Origin: Winogradskyella forsetii
Lineage (GTDB): Bacteria > Bacteroidota > Bacteroidia > Flavobacteriales > Flavobacteriaceae
Assembly: GCF_013394595.1 (NCBI RefSeq)
Contig: NZ_CP053348.1
Span: forward strand, 124,001-188,000
Length of the DNA stretch: 64,000 nucleotides
Direction: 5' to 3'
Below the pieces are notes generated by a model that was not told the DNA's origin, made no database searches, and saw only the letters and a list, made by a program, of their open reading frames with translations. Shown piece after piece: positions 26,245-34,544 of this stretch. A program made the position numbers and the translations under genes. How positions within the stretch are numbered: position 1 is the stretch's first letter; the number at the start of each line of letters is the position of its first letter.

Positions 26245-29200
26245 CTAGAAGTAAGCCTTCAACTGAACAGTTCCTGTGTGTATAACTTCAGACGTCTCCG
26301 ATTTCCGTCCAAAATAATTCAAATTCAAATCTAAATACTTGGTTAGTTTCTTTTGCGCCAATAAGCTCCACGTAAAGTTTTTTCCTGGTTGCAAGCCTTC
26401 AAGCATTTGGTAACCAATTGGTGAATTGGCATTTCCTTCAAATTTATTTTGAAAATAGTTGAACTCGCCCGTCAATGCTATTTTTTGGGCATTATTATAA
26501 GTAAAGGACAAGCCATAATTATTCTGTGTCAAAGACTCTAAACTACCGATAGTATTTTCTTTGGAAGTGTATTGATAAAATACATCAAATTGGGCATTTT
26601 CGCTAAATAAATAACTGAGTTTTGGGTTAAATTGATAATTGTCAAGCGTATAATTTCGGTTGGAAAAATTCTGGCTTCTACTGTCTTCTTTTCCCAAACT
26701 GGCCAAAGTATTTACCAACCAATTCACATTAAATTTATGGTTGAAATTAAGTTGATGGCTGTTAGTTTTGTTTTGTTGTAACCCTGTAGAAAGTAAATTC
26801 CGGCTCTTATTAGTTAGAAAGGTATATGAGGTGGTATAGCGTTGTTTCCCGCGATTGAAAAACAGAACATTTCTAATACTATAATTTATGGATACGAAAT
26901 CTTCTATATCCAAATCATCTTTTAAAGCTTCAAAGGGATTCAAGTTAAATGAATTTCCACTTTTAAACTTTTTACTATCCACTATGAACGATGCTTGGTC
27001 GTAAAAATGTGACCAAAATTGCTTTGATTTATTTTCAGAAACATTCCAAGATTGTGGATTTATGGTCACTGTTTGCCCAAAGCGATTTTGATGGGTCTGC
27101 ACAAAAACCTGATTGGGCAGCAAGACTCTAATATAACTGCCTTGGTCTGCAAACTGCGCAATTTCAAACTCATCTAATTCTTGAATGTCATTTTCGTTGT
27201 AGTCGATCCAAGTGTAAGCGCCTTGTCCTGCTTCCACTTCAACATAAGTAAAATCTTGTTGTGCTAAAGTACCGGAATTAGTTTCGTAATTGGTATTTAG
27301 TATGATGAGGTTATTGAATAATTTTTGATTGTAATTCAATCGGCTATTCAAACTTTGCTCATTATCTATGTTATCATCTTCGGACTTTAAATCCCTATAA
27401 TTAGCATACAATTGAAGTGTTGTATTTTTATTCTGAATCAATCGCGATTTTAAATAATAGGTGTTTGAACTATTAACACGTTCCAATTTACCTGTGCTGA
27501 GCGTAGTCGAAGTATTATTTCGTAAACTGTCATTAAAACGTTTAATGTAACCTACTTCTGCAAAAACCTTAGTACTATCGCCTATGCCGACAAAGGCTTC
27601 GTATGCCTTAAACTTTTGACTCAAAGGTGTTAAGGAATCGGTTGTAATCGCACGTTGTTCATTATCTTCCGTTGAAAATTTCACGCCAGCCCATTTGTTG
27701 TTCTTACCATAAACCACACGATTAAAAGACCTAAAAAAAGTAGAGCGGTTAATGGTACTTTCATTATTTAGAATACTAGAATTCGAAAATATCCTGAAAT
27801 TACCCAATCTTAAATTAGCTGTAATATGATGTCTGTTTCCATTAAAATTTTCAGAATAATTTAAATGCTCAAAATTATAAGTGGCTATCCCTTTTTGGTA
27901 ATGTGCTAATTGTAATCCAGATGTAAATAACAATTGATTCCCAAAATTGAAATTCCGTTGGTTGCCTTCTGGTGTATCCAAGTTCCAATCGCGTCCAAAT
28001 TCCGCTCTATACAAACGTTGAATGGTTCTAAAATCCTTTTGAATAAAGTCGGCATCAACGAGTGCGGATAAATTCCAAAGGCTATCTGATTGAATTATCT
28101 TTTGCTTTAGGGTTAATTTTCCAGCGTAACCATCATTGTCGTTATCGTCTAAACTCGAAAATAGATTGTTATCGGTTTTACTTCCAGCCAATTCAAAAAA
28201 GACATCTGTTTTTTCGCTTGGTTTATATTGCCCGTTAACAATAGCAATTTGCAATCGTTCTGGTGCTACGAGTTGAATAATAGGTTCGTAAGTGCCTTGA
28301 GGAACGCCTGCAATTGGTGCCACATACTCATAAATGTTGTTGATGGCGTTAGAATTCGTCAACACATAATTCCCTTGATTAGCGCCCACCAAAGTAAACC
28401 GAACGCTGAATAACTCGTCTTCGGGATTATTGGAATACACGAAAATTTCTTCCGTGCCAACGATTTCTTTCCGATATAAAATCCGATTGTCAGAAAACGT
28501 AGCTAATGCCGCAGAAGGCGCTGTCATTAAATCTTGATCGTCTCCTGCAGCTGCTAAAATCTGGGTTTGTTCTGTAGATAAATTTTGTTGCAAAGGCTGG
28601 TTTTTGGCATCACTTTCAGAGTAAATGGACACATTTAATTTTAAAGTTTCGGTGTTATAGTTGGCACCACCAAAAACGGTAAACCTCGAATAATTCCGTT
28701 CGCTAAATTGGTAATCGACCGTAATTCGCATTTCGGAAGTAATAGGAAATGTGGGATTGAAAATAAGTTCGCCAGCGTTATAATCAATAATATAATCGTT
28801 GTTTTCGCCACGTTCTAAAGGAATGCCATTGACATAAACCGTTTCACTACCAGAAACGATAAGCACGTACAATTCATTATTGGAACCACGTAATTTGTAT
28901 GGGCCTTGATTCCCTTCTTGCGCAGTGAATTGTGTCGTCGTAAATTGACCTCGCACCAAAGCTCCAGAAGCAAAAACAGATGTTTTTTCACTCAAATTAG
29001 CATTGACCAACAATCCTTGAACTCGTTTTGAAAAATTCGCGAAATAGCTTCCGGTGTTTTCCAAATCGATATCGCCAGCTCTTATATTCCAATCGTCACT
29101 AAACAATTCAATAAATACTTGGTCAAATTCATCCAACCGTTGGGAATAACCGCTTTCTTGCAATGGAATATTAGCGTCTTGAATGGAAGCCCTCAGTGAG

Positions 29201-29709
29201 ACTTTATCACTCAGTTTTCCAGAAATCTGTAAATCGAGTTCACTGTTCAATACCGAGTTCTGATTATTTCCAATGGTAACACCTCGCGAAATACTTCCTG
29301 AAGTCGTCAAGCCATCAAAAGGCGTAAATGTGTTTTTAGTGGTTGTATTTTGTAAGGTATATAATTGCTGAAACTGTGATGAACGCTCAACAATCACCGC
29401 ATCGTCCAATTGCCTGTAAACTTGAGTTAGAAATTTCGGATAACGTAAATACGAAATTTGAATGGTATCAATTTCAGTAGGTTGTTTGAAACGCAAAATA
29501 GCTTTAGCAAAATCAATAGTATATAATGTCGAATCCAAGATTTTATTATCTTTTGTTCTAACCGAAAATCGTGTGGGATTGATACTCACGGAATCAATTT
29601 GAATAGAATCCTCAACGGCTACCTTCTTTAGTCTAAAATTTGGCTCTTGCTCTTGGGAAAAACCCAAAAAACCAGATAGAATTAAAAGAAAAAGTAGTAC
29701 GTTTTTCAT
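26245..29709 (-). CDS. Large outer-membrane protein, predicted beta-barrel (1154 residues)
   Basis: Signal peptide MKNVLLFLLILSGFLGFSQ. The N-terminal third has GLTTSGSISRGVTIGNNQNS (about 130-150), LSDKVSLRASIQDANIPLQE, and VNGIPLERGENNDYIIDYNAGE, a motif set I associate with SprA-like and related giant flavobacterial surface proteins. The last 600 residues are a long series of alternating strands with Asn/Tyr/Phe turns, ending in LNYFGRKSE...TVQLKAYF with a terminal Phe, typical of an outer-membrane barrel. No TonB box or plug, and no C-terminal sorting domain, is visible. About 500 bases of repeat-rich non-coding DNA lie upstream. I do not know its function; export or surface assembly is conjecture. 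Confidence 0.7.
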   Translation of the reverse strand: MKNVLLFLLILSGFLGFSQEQEPNFRLKKVAVEDSIQIDSVSINPTRFSVRTKDNKILDSTLYTIDFAKAILRFKQPTEIDTIQISYLRYPKFLTQVYRQLDDAVIVERSSQFQQLYTLQNTTTKNTFTPFDGLTTSGSISRGVTIGNNQNSVLNSELDLQISGKLSDKVSLRASIQDANIPLQESGYSQRLDEFDQVFIELFSDDWNIRAGDIDLENTGSYFANFSKRVQGLLVNANLSEKTSVFASGALVRGQFTTTQFTAQEGNQGPYKLRGSNNELYVLIVSGSETVYVNGIPLERGENNDYIIDYNAGELIFNPTFPITSEMRITVDYQFSERNYSRFTVFGGANYNTETLKLNVSIYSESDAKNQPLQQNLSTEQTQILAAAGDDQDLMTAPSAALATFSDNRILYRKEIVGTEEIFVYSNNPEDELFSVRFTLVGANQGNYVLTNSNAINNIYEYVAPIAGVPQGTYEPIIQLVAPERLQIAIVNGQYKPSEKTDVFFELAGSKTDNNLFSSLDDNDNDGYAGKLTLKQKIIQSDSLWNLSALVDADFIQKDFRTIQRLYRAEFGRDWNLDTPEGNQRNFNFGNQLLFTSGLQLAHYQKGIATYNFEHLNYSENFNGNRHHITANLRLGNFRIFSNSSILNNESTINRSTFFRSFNRVVYGKNNKWAGVKFSTEDNEQRAITTDSLTPLSQKFKAYEAFVGIGDSTKVFAEVGYIKRFNDSLRNNTSTTLSTGKLERVNSSNTYYLKSRLIQNKNTTLQLYANYRDLKSEDDNIDNEQSLNSRLNYNQKLFNNLIILNTNYETNSGTLAQQDFTYVEVEAGQGAYTWIDYNENDIQELDEFEIAQFADQGSYIRVLLPNQVFVQTHQNRFGQTVTINPQSWNVSENKSKQFWSHFYDQASFIVDSKKFKSGNSFNLNPFEALKDDLDIEDFVSINYSIRNVLFFNRGKQRYTTSYTFLTNKSRNLLSTGLQQNKTNSHQLNFNHKFNVNWLVNTLASLGKEDSRSQNFSNRNYTLDNYQFNPKLSYLFSENAQFDVFYQYTSKENTIGSLESLTQNNYGLSFTYNNAQKIALTGEFNYFQNKFEGNANSPIGYQMLEGLQPGKNFTWSLLAQKKLTKYLDLNLNYFGRKSETSEVIHTGTVQLKAYF
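27494..27513 (-). repeat. In-frame dispersed repeat inside the barrel gene
   Basis: GTGCTGAGCGTAGTCGAAGT closely resembles an element (TTGAGCGTAGTCGAAATG) that I know as an intergenic repeat in many Bacteroidota. Here it is translated on the minus strand as part of TSTTLSTGKL in an extracellular-loop-like region. Confidence 0.45.
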
Positions 29710-30203
29710 GTAGTTTAATAACTGTTTTAAGCGCAGAATATTTTATGGTTGCAGTTGTTTAGAACTTTTCGTTAAAACATGCTTAAAATAATGGTGTAAA
29801 AGTAGCGTATTATTTAATTTAGGCATTTGGTAAAAAAATACATAAGTTTTGTAATTACGTGACACAAATTGATACTGTGTTATTTTTTCCAACGGAAAAG
29901 GAATTCGTGGTAACCACTAGTATTTAAAAATTGGGTATTCATTTTAAATCATTTTGCATCGACTCTTATAAATTCAGCCGCGAATTTCACGAATTGTCAC
30001 GAATTCATTAGTTATTGAAATAACGAATTAAATTATTGACTATCTATTTCACGAATAAAACAGACTAAAAGTCTGTTTAATAATCCTATTGATTTCGGTC
30101 AATAGATGTTTAGTCAACTTATTCACAAAATAAAATTCGTGTATTTGTGGCATTAGGATTACATGTTTTTATTTTTGTCATGTACTAATAAAAATTTTAG
30201 ATT
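29710..30203. other. 494-base non-coding gap with hairpins and short repeats
   Basis: No convincing reading frame. It holds an inverted AATTCGTG-type repeat (29976-30010), a perfect 9-base stem AAACAGACT/AGTCTGTTT (30058-30078), a 7-base stem CTATTGA/TCAATAG (30086-30105), another AAATTCGTG remnant near 30133, and a candidate xthA promoter at the right end. The left part (29710-29930) is AT-rich upstream sequence of the barrel gene with nothing I can name. Confidence 0.6.
30144..30177 (+). promoter_or_regulatory. Candidate promoter for xthA
   Basis: TTTG (30144-30147) and TATTTTTG (30170-30177) are separated by 22 bases, with the ATG at 30204. This fits the TTTG / TAnnTTTG pattern. Confidence 0.45.
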
Positions 30204-30965
30204 ATGAAAATAGCTTCTTACAACGTCAATGGTATCAGAGCAGCCGTAAAAAAAGGTTTTGTGGACTGGTTAAAAGCCACAAATGCTGATGTTATTTGTT
30301 TGCAAGAAATTAAAGCGATGGAAGAACAACTTGACCTGGATTTGTTTACCGAAGCAGGTTATGAGTATAATTATTGGTACAGCGCCCAAAAAAAAGGCTA
30401 TAGCGGTGTTGCTATTCTATGCAAAAAGAAACCAAACCATATTGAATTCGGAACAGGAATAGAATCCATGGATTTTGAAGGTCGAAATATTAGAGTCGAT
30501 TATGATACCGTTTCCGTAATGAGCATGTATTTACCATCTGGAACCAACGACGCCAGACTATCCCATAAGTTTGAGTATATGAATCTCATTCATGAGTATT
30601 TAAATGAACTTCAAAAGCAAATACCAAACTTGGTGGTTTGTGGCGATTATAACATTTGCCATGAGGAAATAGATATCCACAACCCAAAAATGAAAGGTGT
30701 TTCAGGATTTTTACCAGAAGAACGCGAGTGGTTGGGCGAATTTATTGACAGCGGATTCATCGATAGCTTTAGGTATTTACATCCTGAGCGTCAGGAATTT
30801 TCTTGGTGGAGTTATCGCGCAAATGCCAGAGCTAATAACAAAGGTTGGCGATTGGATTATGCCATGGTTAGTGAACCCTTACAAGAAAAAATAAAACGCA
30901 GCGTTATACTAACCGATGCGGTTCATAGTGACCATTGTCCAATTTTATTGGAATTAGATGTATAA
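30204..30965 (+). CDS. xthA: Exodeoxyribonuclease III
   Basis: AP endonuclease and 3'-5' exonuclease of base-excision repair. The 253 residues carry all conserved blocks of the ExoIII/APE1 family: MKIASYNVNGIRAA (1-14), ICLQEIK with the metal-binding Glu (about 31-37), SYxx-like GYSGVAILCKK, VVCGDYNICH (Asp/Asn, about 149), WRLDYAMVS, and the C-terminal SDHCPILLEL with the catalytic Asp-His. It is followed 27 bases later by the OmpA lipoprotein gene on the same strand. Confidence 0.96.
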   Translation: MKIASYNVNGIRAAVKKGFVDWLKATNADVICLQEIKAMEEQLDLDLFTEAGYEYNYWYSAQKKGYSGVAILCKKKPNHIEFGTGIESMDFEGRNIRVDYDTVSVMSMYLPSGTNDARLSHKFEYMNLIHEYLNELQKQIPNLVVCGDYNICHEEIDIHNPKMKGVSGFLPEEREWLGEFIDSGFIDSFRYLHPERQEFSWWSYRANARANNKGWRLDYAMVSEPLQEKIKRSVILTDAVHSDHCPILLELDV

Positions 30966-30992
30966 AATTAAACTTAACCTAAATTATAAAAC

Positions 30993-31952
30993 ATGATTAA
31001 AAAAATTTCATTATTAGCCCTAACACTTGCATTATTCAGCTCATGTGTATCAAAAAAAATATACACGGATTTAGAAGATAAGTACACCAATTTAAAAAAG
31101 GAAAATCGAAGCTTAACGGACGAAGTGGAAACCTTATCAAGTGATAAAACCAAACTTTCTAACGAATTAGATCAATTGCAAACAGCTTATGATGAAGCCG
31201 TTGCAGAACGCGATAAATTACAGGGTGAATATGCAGCCGCTAAATCAAATCTAGAGACGTTGAAGGCTTCATACAAAGCTTTGGAAGAAAATAGTTCGGC
31301 ATCGATTGCAAAAAATTCGCAAAAAAACAGAGAGCTTTTAGCACAATTAGAAGCGAAGGAGCAAGCCTTAGCAGCAGAAAACGAACGTTTAAATACCTTA
31401 AAGCAAGAATTGGAAAACCGTTCGAAACGTGTGGCAGAATTAGAAAATGTGATTGCATCAAAAGATGCTGCCATGAACAAATTAAAAGATGCCATTTCTA
31501 AAGCCTTAACCAATTTTGAAGGTAAAGGCTTAACGGTAGAGCAACGCAATGGCAAAGTATATATTTCCATGGAAAACAAATTGTTGTTTGAATCGGGAAG
31601 TTGGTACGTTGGCGCACAAGGGAAACAAGCTGTAAAACAATTAGGTAGTGTTTTGGCTGAAAATCCTGAAATTTCAGTATTGATTGAAGGCCATACCGAT
31701 AATGTGCCTTACAATGGGAATGCCCAATTGAGTGGTAACTGGGATTTGTCTGCAAAGCGGGCAACTGCCATAGTGAATATCCTAAGGGAAAATGAAGCTA
31801 TCAATCCTGAAAATCTAACAGCAGCTGGTCGAGGAGAATTTGCACCTATTGCAACTAATGATACTGCGGAAGGAAAAGCTAAAAACAGACGTATTGAAGT
31901 GATTTTGACGCCTAAGTTGGATGAGATTTCAAAACTTTTGAATGAGATATAG
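30993..31952 (+). CDS. OmpA-family lipoprotein with coiled-coil linker
   Basis: The 319 residues include a signal MIKKISLLALTLALFSSC with lipobox Cys 18, a long coiled coil (about 25-165; DKYTNLKKENRSLTDEVETL and similar), and a C-terminal OmpA domain (about 190-310) with LLFESGSWYV, IEGHTDNVPY and LSAKRATAIVNIL, the peptidoglycan-binding signature. The combination suggests an outer-membrane lipoprotein that spans the periplasm and grips peptidoglycan. It is likely co-transcribed with xthA. Confidence 0.9.
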   Translation: MIKKISLLALTLALFSSCVSKKIYTDLEDKYTNLKKENRSLTDEVETLSSDKTKLSNELDQLQTAYDEAVAERDKLQGEYAAAKSNLETLKASYKALEENSSASIAKNSQKNRELLAQLEAKEQALAAENERLNTLKQELENRSKRVAELENVIASKDAAMNKLKDAISKALTNFEGKGLTVEQRNGKVYISMENKLLFESGSWYVGAQGKQAVKQLGSVLAENPEISVLIEGHTDNVPYNGNAQLSGNWDLSAKRATAIVNILRENEAINPENLTAAGRGEFAPIATNDTAEGKAKNRRIEVILTPKLDEISKLLNEI

Positions 31953-31960
31953 TTCATAAT

Positions 31961-32054
31961 TGTCATTGCGAGGACGAAGGACGTGGCAATCTTTTAAAAT
32001 GTAACTCAAATTAAACAGATTGCCTCGTCGCTAAAAAGCAGCTCAAAATGATAT
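31961..32054. repeat. Inverted pair of TCATTGCGAGG-type repeats
   Basis: TCATTGCGAGGACGAAGGAC then GTGGCAATC on the left is matched in reverse on the right by GATTGCCTCGTCGCTAAAAA then GCAGCTCAAAATGATA. Both halves resemble a widespread Bacteroidota intergenic repeat, arranged head to head over about 95 bases directly after the OmpA lipoprotein gene. Confidence 0.65.
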
Positions 32055-32069
32055 ATTAACAAATATTTA

Positions 32070-32100
32070 GACCTCACAGGTTACAAAAACCTGTGAGGTC
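32070..32100. repeat. Perfect hairpin GACCTCACAGGTT/AACCTGTGAGGTC
   Basis: A 13-base perfect stem (32070-32082 with 32088-32100) with a five-base loop, followed by TTCTT. It may end transcription of the OmpA gene. A decayed copy is at 13396-13425, so this is also a repeat family. Confidence 0.75.
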
Positions 32101-32136
32101 TTCTTATATTTATGCTTTTAAGTTAAACTAAAATGA

Positions 32137-32184
32137 TCCCGAAACTTCGGGACTGCTTTCCTGTCTACCGACAGGCAGGCGCAG
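32137..32184. repeat. Two adjacent small hairpins upstream of tas
   Basis: TCCCGAA-AC-TTCGGGA (32137-32152) is followed after seven bases by CCTGTC-TACC-GACAGG and CAGGC (32160-32180). Both resemble known flavobacterial repeat hairpins. They lie directly upstream of the tas ATG (32193); an upstream in-frame ATG at 32133 would translate through them and is not the likely start. Confidence 0.65.
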
Positions 32185-32192
32185 GAAATAGT

Positions 32193-33230
32193 ATGAAATA
32201 CACAACACTACCAAACACAGCTATAAAAGTCAGTAAAATATGTCTTGGCACCATGACTTGGGGCAATCAAAATACCCAAGATGAAGGTTTTGCCCAAATG
32301 GATTATGCTTTAGACAAAGGCGTTAATTTCTTCGATTGTGCAGAACTATATCCTGTGCCAGCCACAGCAGAAACTTATGCGGAAACCGAACGCATCATAG
32401 GAAATTGGTTCGCTAAAACAGGAAACAGAGACAACGTGGTTTTGGCTACAAAAATTGCAGGTCCTGGAGACTATACAGCACATATTAGAACCAATGGTTT
32501 TAGTAAAGCAGCACTAAACGAAGCGGTCAATAATAGTTTAAAACGATTACAAACCGATTATATTGATTTGTACCAACTGCATTGGCCAGAACGTGATACC
32601 AACACTTTTGGAACGCGAGATTATAAACCTAATCCAAGTGATGAATGGGAAGATAATTTTAACGAAATCCTTCATAATCTAGATGACATTATAAAATCTG
32701 GAAAAATAAGACATGTCGGAATTTCTAACGAAAAAGCTTGGGGAACCATGCGTTATTTGGATGAGTCCAAAAAACAGGATTTACCACGAATGATTACCAT
32801 TCAAAATGCGTACTCTTTAATAAATCGTGTTTTTGAAGGTGATTTGGCAGAAATTGCCCATAGAGAAAATATTGGGTTATTAGCTTATTCGCCAATGGCT
32901 TTTGGTGTGCTATCTGGCAAATACATTAAAGGTAAGGATGACCAGAATTCAAGATTAAATATGTTTCCAAGATTTGCACGTTACAGTAGCGAACAAGCTA
33001 CCGAAGCTGCCAAACGCTATCTTAAAATAGCAGAAGCTAATGAAATGTCTTTAGCACAAATGGCATTAGCCTTTGTAAACGAAAGACCATTTGTAACCAG
33101 TAATATTATCGGAGCCACAAGTATTGATCAGTTAAAGGAAAATATTGATAGTATTAATCTGTCGCTATCAGAAGAAGTTATAAAAGCGATTAACGAAGTT
33201 CATGCTGAAATACCAAATCCCGCGCCATAA
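32193..33230 (+). CDS. tas: Aldo/keto reductase, Tas type
   Basis: NADPH-dependent aldo/keto reductase of about 345 residues. It follows the E. coli Tas pattern closely: KYTTLPNTAIKVSKICLGTM (2-21), the catalytic Asp/Tyr block FFDCAELYPVPA (about 47-58), Lys in ATKIAGPG (about 89), the conserved His of LYQLHWPERDTNTFG, and NAYSLINRVFEGDLAEI. ATG 32193 is chosen because the family begins MKYTTLP and the upstream in-frame codons are repeat sequence. The physiological substrate is unknown; E. coli Tas was found through suppression of tyrosine starvation. Confidence 0.93.
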   Translation: MKYTTLPNTAIKVSKICLGTMTWGNQNTQDEGFAQMDYALDKGVNFFDCAELYPVPATAETYAETERIIGNWFAKTGNRDNVVLATKIAGPGDYTAHIRTNGFSKAALNEAVNNSLKRLQTDYIDLYQLHWPERDTNTFGTRDYKPNPSDEWEDNFNEILHNLDDIIKSGKIRHVGISNEKAWGTMRYLDESKKQDLPRMITIQNAYSLINRVFEGDLAEIAHRENIGLLAYSPMAFGVLSGKYIKGKDDQNSRLNMFPRFARYSSEQATEAAKRYLKIAEANEMSLAQMALAFVNERPFVTSNIIGATSIDQLKENIDSINLSLSEEVIKAINEVHAEIPNPAP

Positions 33231-33238
33231 TCCAACAA

Positions 33239-33287
33239 GTTAGCACTCGTCTCCGAGTTAGCGCTCGTCGCAGACGAGTGCTTTTTT
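33239..33287. repeat. REP element pair upstream of the transposase (also terminator-like)
   Basis: A truncated unit GTTAGCACTCGTCTCC (33239-33254) is followed by a complete unit (33257-33281): head GTTA, stem GCGCTCGTC, loop GCA, stem GACGAGTGC, then a T6 run. It lies nine bases after the tas stop and can act as its terminator. The same head and stem recur downstream of the transposase. Confidence 0.8.
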
Positions 33288-33326
33288 AAAAATAAAATTT
33301 CTTCAAAAATTTGTATCTTACTCTAA

Positions 33327-33884
33327 ATGAGCAGAAAATACAAATTCCATAATAAGTCCGGTTTATACTTCGTGTCATTTGCTGTAGTTTATTGGGTAGA
33401 TGTATTTACAAGAGAATGCTATTTCAAAGTTTTAGCAGATAGTATCAGCTACTGCAGAAAAGCAAAAGGTATGGAATTGTATGCGTATTGTTTTATGTCC
33501 AACCATGTGCATTTCATATTTCGTTCTTCTGAAGATAAACCCATGGAATTATTAAGGGATTATAAAAAATTCACAGCCAATAAAATTATTGAGACCATTG
33601 AAAATAATTCGAAGGAAAGCCGAAAAAAATGGTTGTTGTCCATGTTTATGAAAGCAGGTAAAGAAAGAAGTAATGTGACTAAGTATCAGTTTTGGCAACA
33701 TAATAATCATCCTATTGAATTATGGAGTATAGATGTTATTAAACGATATATCAATTACATTCATAATAATCCTGTTAAAGCTGGATTTGTAGTCAATCCT
33801 ACTGATTGGAAATATTCTAGTGCTCGGAATTTTCAGGATGACCATTCGGTTTTGGAGATTGATGATGCTGGGTTTCTTGGTTAA
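33327..33884 (+). mobile_element. REP-associated tyrosine transposase (RAYT, Y1/IS200-like)
   Basis: A single-strand DNA transposase of the HUH superfamily, 185 residues. The metal-binding HUH motif is SNHVHFIF (His 60 and 62). The C-terminal block YIHNNPVKAGFV is typical of Bacteroidota members. The catalytic Tyr lies after the HUH motif, but I cannot assign it with confidence; candidates are Tyr 79 and the Tyr of KYQFWQH. The gene is intact and is flanked on both sides by hairpins sharing GTTAG and GCGCTCGTC/GACGAGTGC, exactly as expected for a RAYT and its REP substrates. RAYTs usually mobilise small REPs and stay fixed themselves. Confidence 0.9.
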
Positions 33885-33895
33885 ATATATTAAAC

Positions 33896-33911
33896 ATTCG
33901 TTGCAACGAAT
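33896..33911. repeat. Perfect 16-base palindrome after the transposase
   Basis: ATTCGTTGCAACGAAT, 12 bases past the transposase stop and ten bases before the downstream REP pair. It could be part of the element end. Confidence 0.5.
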
Positions 33912-33920
33912 AGTTTAAAA

Positions 33921-33987
33921 AGCACTCGTCGGAGACGAGCGCCAACATTTACGAGTTAGCGCTCGTCTCCGACGAGTGCTTTTTTTC
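33921..33987. repeat. Head-to-head REP pair (BIME-like) downstream of the transposase
   Basis: The left unit (33921-33946) and right unit (33955-33980) are inverted relative to one another. Each has stem GCGCTCGTC, loop TCC, GACGAGTGC, with heads GTTG and GTTA facing each other across eight bases. A T7 run follows, so the pair can also terminate the leftward or rightward neighbours. Confidence 0.85.
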
Positions 33988-33990
33988 TAA

Positions 33991-34461
33991 TTATATCTTA
34001 ATCTGTCGATTAATCTGTTCCTGCAAAGAAATGAAAGTTTCTGTCCTCGATACACCTTTTATACTTTGGATTTCAGAATTAAGCACATGCATTAAATGCT
34101 CATTATCTTTCGATAGAATTTTAATAAAGATGGACCAATTTCCTGTGGTATAATGACATTCAATCACTTCAGGGATTTTTTGTAATTGCTTTACGGCTTC
34201 AGGATTACTTATGGCTTTATCAAGAAAAATACCAACAAAAGCCATGGTGGTATAGCCTAAGATTTTTGGGTTGATTATAAATTTTGAACCTGCTAAAAGT
34301 CCGGATTTTTCTAATTTCTTTAAACGTTGATGAATCGCAGCACCCGAAATTCCGACGTTACGGGCGATTTCAAGAATTGGTGTTCTTGCATCTTCCATTA
34401 ATGCACGAAGAATCTTTTTATCTATACCATCGATGTAAATACCTTTGTCATTAACTTTCAT
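33991..34461 (-). CDS. Lrp/AsnC-family transcriptional regulator
   Basis: A 156-residue regulator with an N-terminal winged helix-turn-helix (IDGIDKKILRALMEDARTPI, then EIARNVGISGAAIHQRLKKL, about 12-55) and a C-terminal RAM/AsnC ligand domain (about 70-150) with VIECHYTTGNWSIFIKI. Such proteins sense amino acids and act as octamers. The next leftward genes upstream are a lipoprotein and saccharopine dehydrogenase, an amino-acid enzyme, but a regulatory link is only inference. Confidence 0.93.
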   Translation of the reverse strand: MKVNDKGIYIDGIDKKILRALMEDARTPILEIARNVGISGAAIHQRLKKLEKSGLLAGSKFIINPKILGYTTMAFVGIFLDKAISNPEAVKQLQKIPEVIECHYTTGNWSIFIKILSKDNEHLMHVLNSEIQSIKGVSRTETFISLQEQINRQIKI

Positions 34462-34544
34462 GGGAATTCGTATTTAGAAATCGAAAGTTAAAAATAAGAA
34501 ATCAAATTCAAGATAATCTATAATGAAATGTTCACATTTTTTAA

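Noticed and set aside
30697-30894. A 65-codon open frame within xthA
   Set aside because: It lies wholly inside the exonuclease gene in another frame and has no family features.
32133-32192. An N-terminal extension of the Tas protein from ATG 32133
   Set aside because: The extra codons are two known-type repeat hairpins; the Tas family starts at MKYTTLP (32193).
33239-33987. A CRISPR array from the repeated hairpins
   Set aside because: Units are inverted hairpins, few in number, with no regular spacers and no cas genes.
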